This document shows, piece by piece, positions 62,317 through 64,000 of a stretch of 64,000 nt of DNA. Source of the stretch: an uncultured Porphyromonadaceae bacterium (GTDB lineage Bacteria > Bacteroidota > Bacteroidia > Bacteroidales > Muribaculaceae); NCBI GenBank assembly GCA_947573485.1, contig CANPGB010000002.1:1-64000 (forward strand), read 5' to 3'. The first letter of the stretch is position 1, and each line of letters starts with the position of its first letter. Both the position numbers and the translations under genes were made by a program. The notes under the pieces were generated by a model. It was not told where the DNA came from. It did no database searches and saw only the letters and a program-made list of their open reading frames with translations.

Positions 62317-62345
62317 GTAATATTGACCGAAAGATTATAACTTTG
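62314..62345 (+). promoter_or_regulatory. Consensus promoter of the unassigned RNA
   Basis: TTTG at 62314-62317, a 20-nt spacer and TAACTTTG at 62338-62345 match the Bacteroidetes consensus exactly. No protein gene starts downstream on this strand. Confidence 0.75.
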
Positions 62346-62351
62346 CACTAA

Positions 62352-62609
62352 ATATCAAGGCGTTTACTTGAACGCTTCGGTTCTTGACGGTTCAGAACTT
62401 CGCAACCTCTCAGCCAAAGTCAGGAAGAAGCAACAGTAGATGCCCATTGTGATGTAGATTCATCCAAGCTGTCCCTGCTCCTCCAGGGGCGGCTATCGGA
62501 CTATTTACATACATGCGTGGGCTTCGATGTTTGCTTGTTCTGCTTTGGCGGGCATTGCGAAGGCCCTGAACCGCGGGACGAGCGACAAGCACGATACCCG
62601 CGCTTTTTG
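62352..62609 (+). ncRNA. Unassigned structured RNA, about 250 nt
   Basis: A perfect promoter and a strong terminator domain frame a gene-free transcript. Small hairpins are visible at 62360-62375 (GCGTT/AACGC), 62380-62398 (GTTCT/AGAAC) and 62473-62488 (CCCTG/CAGGG). The 3' domain nests GCGTGGG/CCCGCGC (62515-62521 with 62597-62603) around TGCTTGT/ACAAGCA (62532-62538 with 62585-62591), then TTTTTG. No tmRNA tag, RNase P core or SRP tetraloop motif was found. It converges on the DUF262-HNH gene. It could be a housekeeping RNA of this group or part of the neighbouring accessory locus. Confidence 0.55.
62515..62609 (+). terminator. Complex terminator domain of the unassigned RNA
   Basis: Outer 7-bp stem GCGTGGG/CCCGCGC (one G-U pair) and inner 7-bp stem TGCTTGT/ACAAGCA enclose a GC-rich loop; five T residues follow immediately at 62604-62608. 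Confidence 0.6.
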
Positions 62610-62695
62610 TATATATAATTTACCTATGGTATCGGGGTGACGGACACAGAACTTTAATCGAACCGATAGATGTCACTTTGTCATACACATAACGG

Positions 62696-63820
62696 TCAGT
62701 TATCACTCTTTCTGCGATTGCACTCTCGGCATAGCATCTGACAATTTTCAGCATTAGTTTTACCACCCTGACTCCATGGAGTGATGTGGTCTGCCTCCAT
62801 CTGTTCAATCTCAAAATGCTTTCCACATTTAGTGCAGATTCCATTCTGTCGCTCGTAGGCTTCGCGCTTCATGTTATCAGAAAATGCCCTGATATTTAAT
62901 TTACGTTCGTTTCCTGAAAGTACATACTCATATATACCGCGTTTGTTCGTTACATCATCGTCCATCATTAACGTTTTAATTCTTTCCTCCAAGACTGATG
63001 ATGAATAATTATTATTCTTGAAACGGTTATATAAGTCACCCCAATCAATGCCTTTCATCTCCTTTCGTTTTTTGACAAAAAGCATCTTTACCCAAGCTAT
63101 CACCATTTGGAAATACTGCCATTCTGCATCTGCATTAGCATCTTTCTGATGAGCTGCCATGTATTCCTTAATGGCTTTGTCTGAACCGCATTCCGTTATC
63201 CAATACAACACTTTTTCAAGATACTCTTGACGTATGGGGTTCGCTTGTATATAGTCTTGACCGAGTTTATATGCCACACATCCGGTTTTGCTGAATCTTC
63301 GTTTAGCCGAAGTTAGCCAAGCTCCGGGAAATGCTGCATTTCTAAGTTCTTGCTTTGTGAGTTTTTCTCCTGCGATATTGATTATCTCAAACCAATCGAG
63401 TTTTTCATCATCAGTTCCGTTTTCACAAACATAGACCTGTAAAGGATAACTCAAGAATAATTCACGTTGAGAATCTGTCAAGTTATGGAACGCGCGAGGG
63501 GTTCCATTTAATGTAACATAAAATTCCCCTTCAGCATAAGAACATATAGAGAGTGTTCTTTGCTGACCGTCAAGCAGCTCAAATTGCCCATCCTCGTTCT
63601 TCACCCAATACATCACATTCAAAGGGAATCCCTTAAAAATGGAATTCACCACTTCTTCTTGTTGCTTTGGTGTATATACAAACTCTCGTTGATATTGAGG
63701 GCGTATATTCAGAAGGCCGCCATAACCGACCACTCCTTCCTCCTCATTGTTGTCATAACCTTGTATAAGCTCCCTTACTGTAATTTCAAGCGGAGATATT
63801 TTCATTCTATTCTGCTTCAT
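62696..63820 (-). CDS. DUF262-HNH endonuclease (GmrSD-like)
   Basis: The 374-residue protein joins an N-terminal DUF262 domain to a C-terminal HNH nuclease. DUF262 marks are IRPQYQREFVYTPKQQEEVV (about 39-58) and the nucleotide-binding-type LLDGQQRT (82-89). The HNH zinc module is CTKC (329-332), DHITPW with D344 and H345, N359, and CREC (364-367). Related proteins include the type IV restriction enzyme GmrSD and several phage-defence nucleases, so a defence role is a reasonable inference. The gene is visibly richer in A+T than the core genome and follows a partial gene by 19 nt. An ATG at codon 6 is an alternative start. Confidence 0.85.
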   Translation of the reverse strand: MKQNRMKISPLEITVRELIQGYDNNEEEGVVGYGGLLNIRPQYQREFVYTPKQQEEVVNSIFKGFPLNVMYWVKNEDGQFELLDGQQRTLSICSYAEGEFYVTLNGTPRAFHNLTDSQRELFLSYPLQVYVCENGTDDEKLDWFEIINIAGEKLTKQELRNAAFPGAWLTSAKRRFSKTGCVAYKLGQDYIQANPIRQEYLEKVLYWITECGSDKAIKEYMAAHQKDANADAEWQYFQMVIAWVKMLFVKKRKEMKGIDWGDLYNRFKNNNYSSSVLEERIKTLMMDDDVTNKRGIYEYVLSGNERKLNIRAFSDNMKREAYERQNGICTKCGKHFEIEQMEADHITPWSQGGKTNAENCQMLCRECNRRKSDN

Positions 63821-63839
63821 TTCTCATTGGCTTTAGATG

Positions 63840-64000
63840 TCATTTTTTGCGTACAACGATTCTCGCGTATGTTATTTTTCCACCTATGCGACCCTCAGCA
63901 TTCTTTATCATTCCGAGGATGGAGGTGGTGGATAACGATTCGGGCATATTTGCTCTTGCCGTTGACTCTTGTATCTCTCGGGTCATTGAGCAAGCCCGCG
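63840..64000 (-). CDS. 3' end of an unidentified gene upstream of the DUF262-HNH gene
   Basis: A minus-strand frame is open from the window edge to the TGA at 63840-63842, giving 53 codons that end ITYARIVVRKK. It includes MTREIQESTARAN and ILGMIKNAEGRIGGK. The composition looks protein-like, and it ends 19 nt before the DUF262-HNH start, as expected for an operon partner. Family not recognised; an internal ATG means it could also be a short complete gene of about 48 codons. Confidence 0.4.
   Translation of the reverse strand, partial: RACSMTREIQESTARANMPESLSTTSILGMIKNAEGRIGGKITYARIVVRKK

Noticed and set aside
62400-62460. Resemblance to bacterial SRP (4.5S) RNA: GTCAGG followed by AGCA, and GATGTAG downstream
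   Set aside because: The GGAA tetraloop stem that must sit between GTCAGG and AGCA is missing, and the surrounding long helix is not formed.
62352-62609. tmRNA or RNase P RNA as identity of the unassigned RNA
   Set aside because: No GCA-type tag reading frame ending in ALAA, no tRNA-like ends, and no GAGGAAAGTCC-type RNase P core.

Overview
The window looks like chromosomal DNA of an anaerobic gut Bacteroidales bacterium, most likely close to Muribaculaceae. Four lines of evidence support this. (1) Upstream regions repeatedly carry the Bacteroidetes promoter TTTG, about 20 nt, TAnnTTTG, and genes lack Shine-Dalgarno sequences. (2) Bacteroidales-specific families are present (DUF5606, DUF6089, DUF6242, DUF4295). 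(3) Gene orders typical of the phylum are kept (sppA-lpxK-punA-thiL; uppS-bamA-ompH-ompH; nusB-yajC-ybbR-coaE). (4) Anaerobic routes are encoded: 2-oxoacid:ferredoxin oxidoreductase and the Na+-pumping methylmalonyl-CoA decarboxylase of the succinate-propionate pathway. No rRNA, tRNA, CRISPR array, transposase or integrase was seen.

Layout, left to right. 0-8 kb: META-domain lipoprotein, threonine ammonia-lyase, a secreted C1B cysteine peptidase with a SPOR lipoprotein and a PHP-type tyrosine phosphatase, then korAB. 8-16 kb: a Cys-nucleophile alpha/beta hydrolase divergent from an AraC regulator; the mutS2-smpB-YIP1 operon; DUF5606; a hemerythrin-LuxR one-component regulator; ribosomal protein bL31. 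16-19.3 kb: a tiny acidic lipoprotein, a promoter-terminator unit that may be a small RNA, and a secreted GH13 alpha-amylase with two tandem C-terminal repeats. 19.4-28 kb (minus strand): coaE-ybbR-yajC-nusB and thiL-punA-lpxK-sppA. 28-30.6 kb (plus): pgi-murI-TSCPD. 30.7-37.5 kb (minus): envelope biogenesis operon DUF6242-DUF6089-uppS-bamA-ompH-ompH. 37.6-47.8 kb (minus): patatin-proC-ssb-ypfJ-ribD, nadE-xth-serB and rpmB-rpmG-DUF4295. 48-50.5 kb: a large C10 peptidase with a long leader. 50.9-54.8 kb: DUF308, HU, a 29-residue mS38-like basic protein, and RNase G/E with a long Lys/Pro tail. 54.9-62.3 kb: a lipoprotein, a porin, an Lrp regulator and the mce-mmdA-OadG/lamin-tail-biotin carrier-mmdB operon.

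The last ~1.7 kb differs from the rest. A perfect promoter and a complex terminator define an unassigned structured RNA of about 250 nt. It converges on an AT-richer minus-strand locus holding a DUF262-HNH nuclease and the 3' end of another gene. This looks like the edge of an accessory, possibly defence, region.

Everything was read by eye from the sequence. Family assignments come from motifs and remembered homologues, not from database searches.
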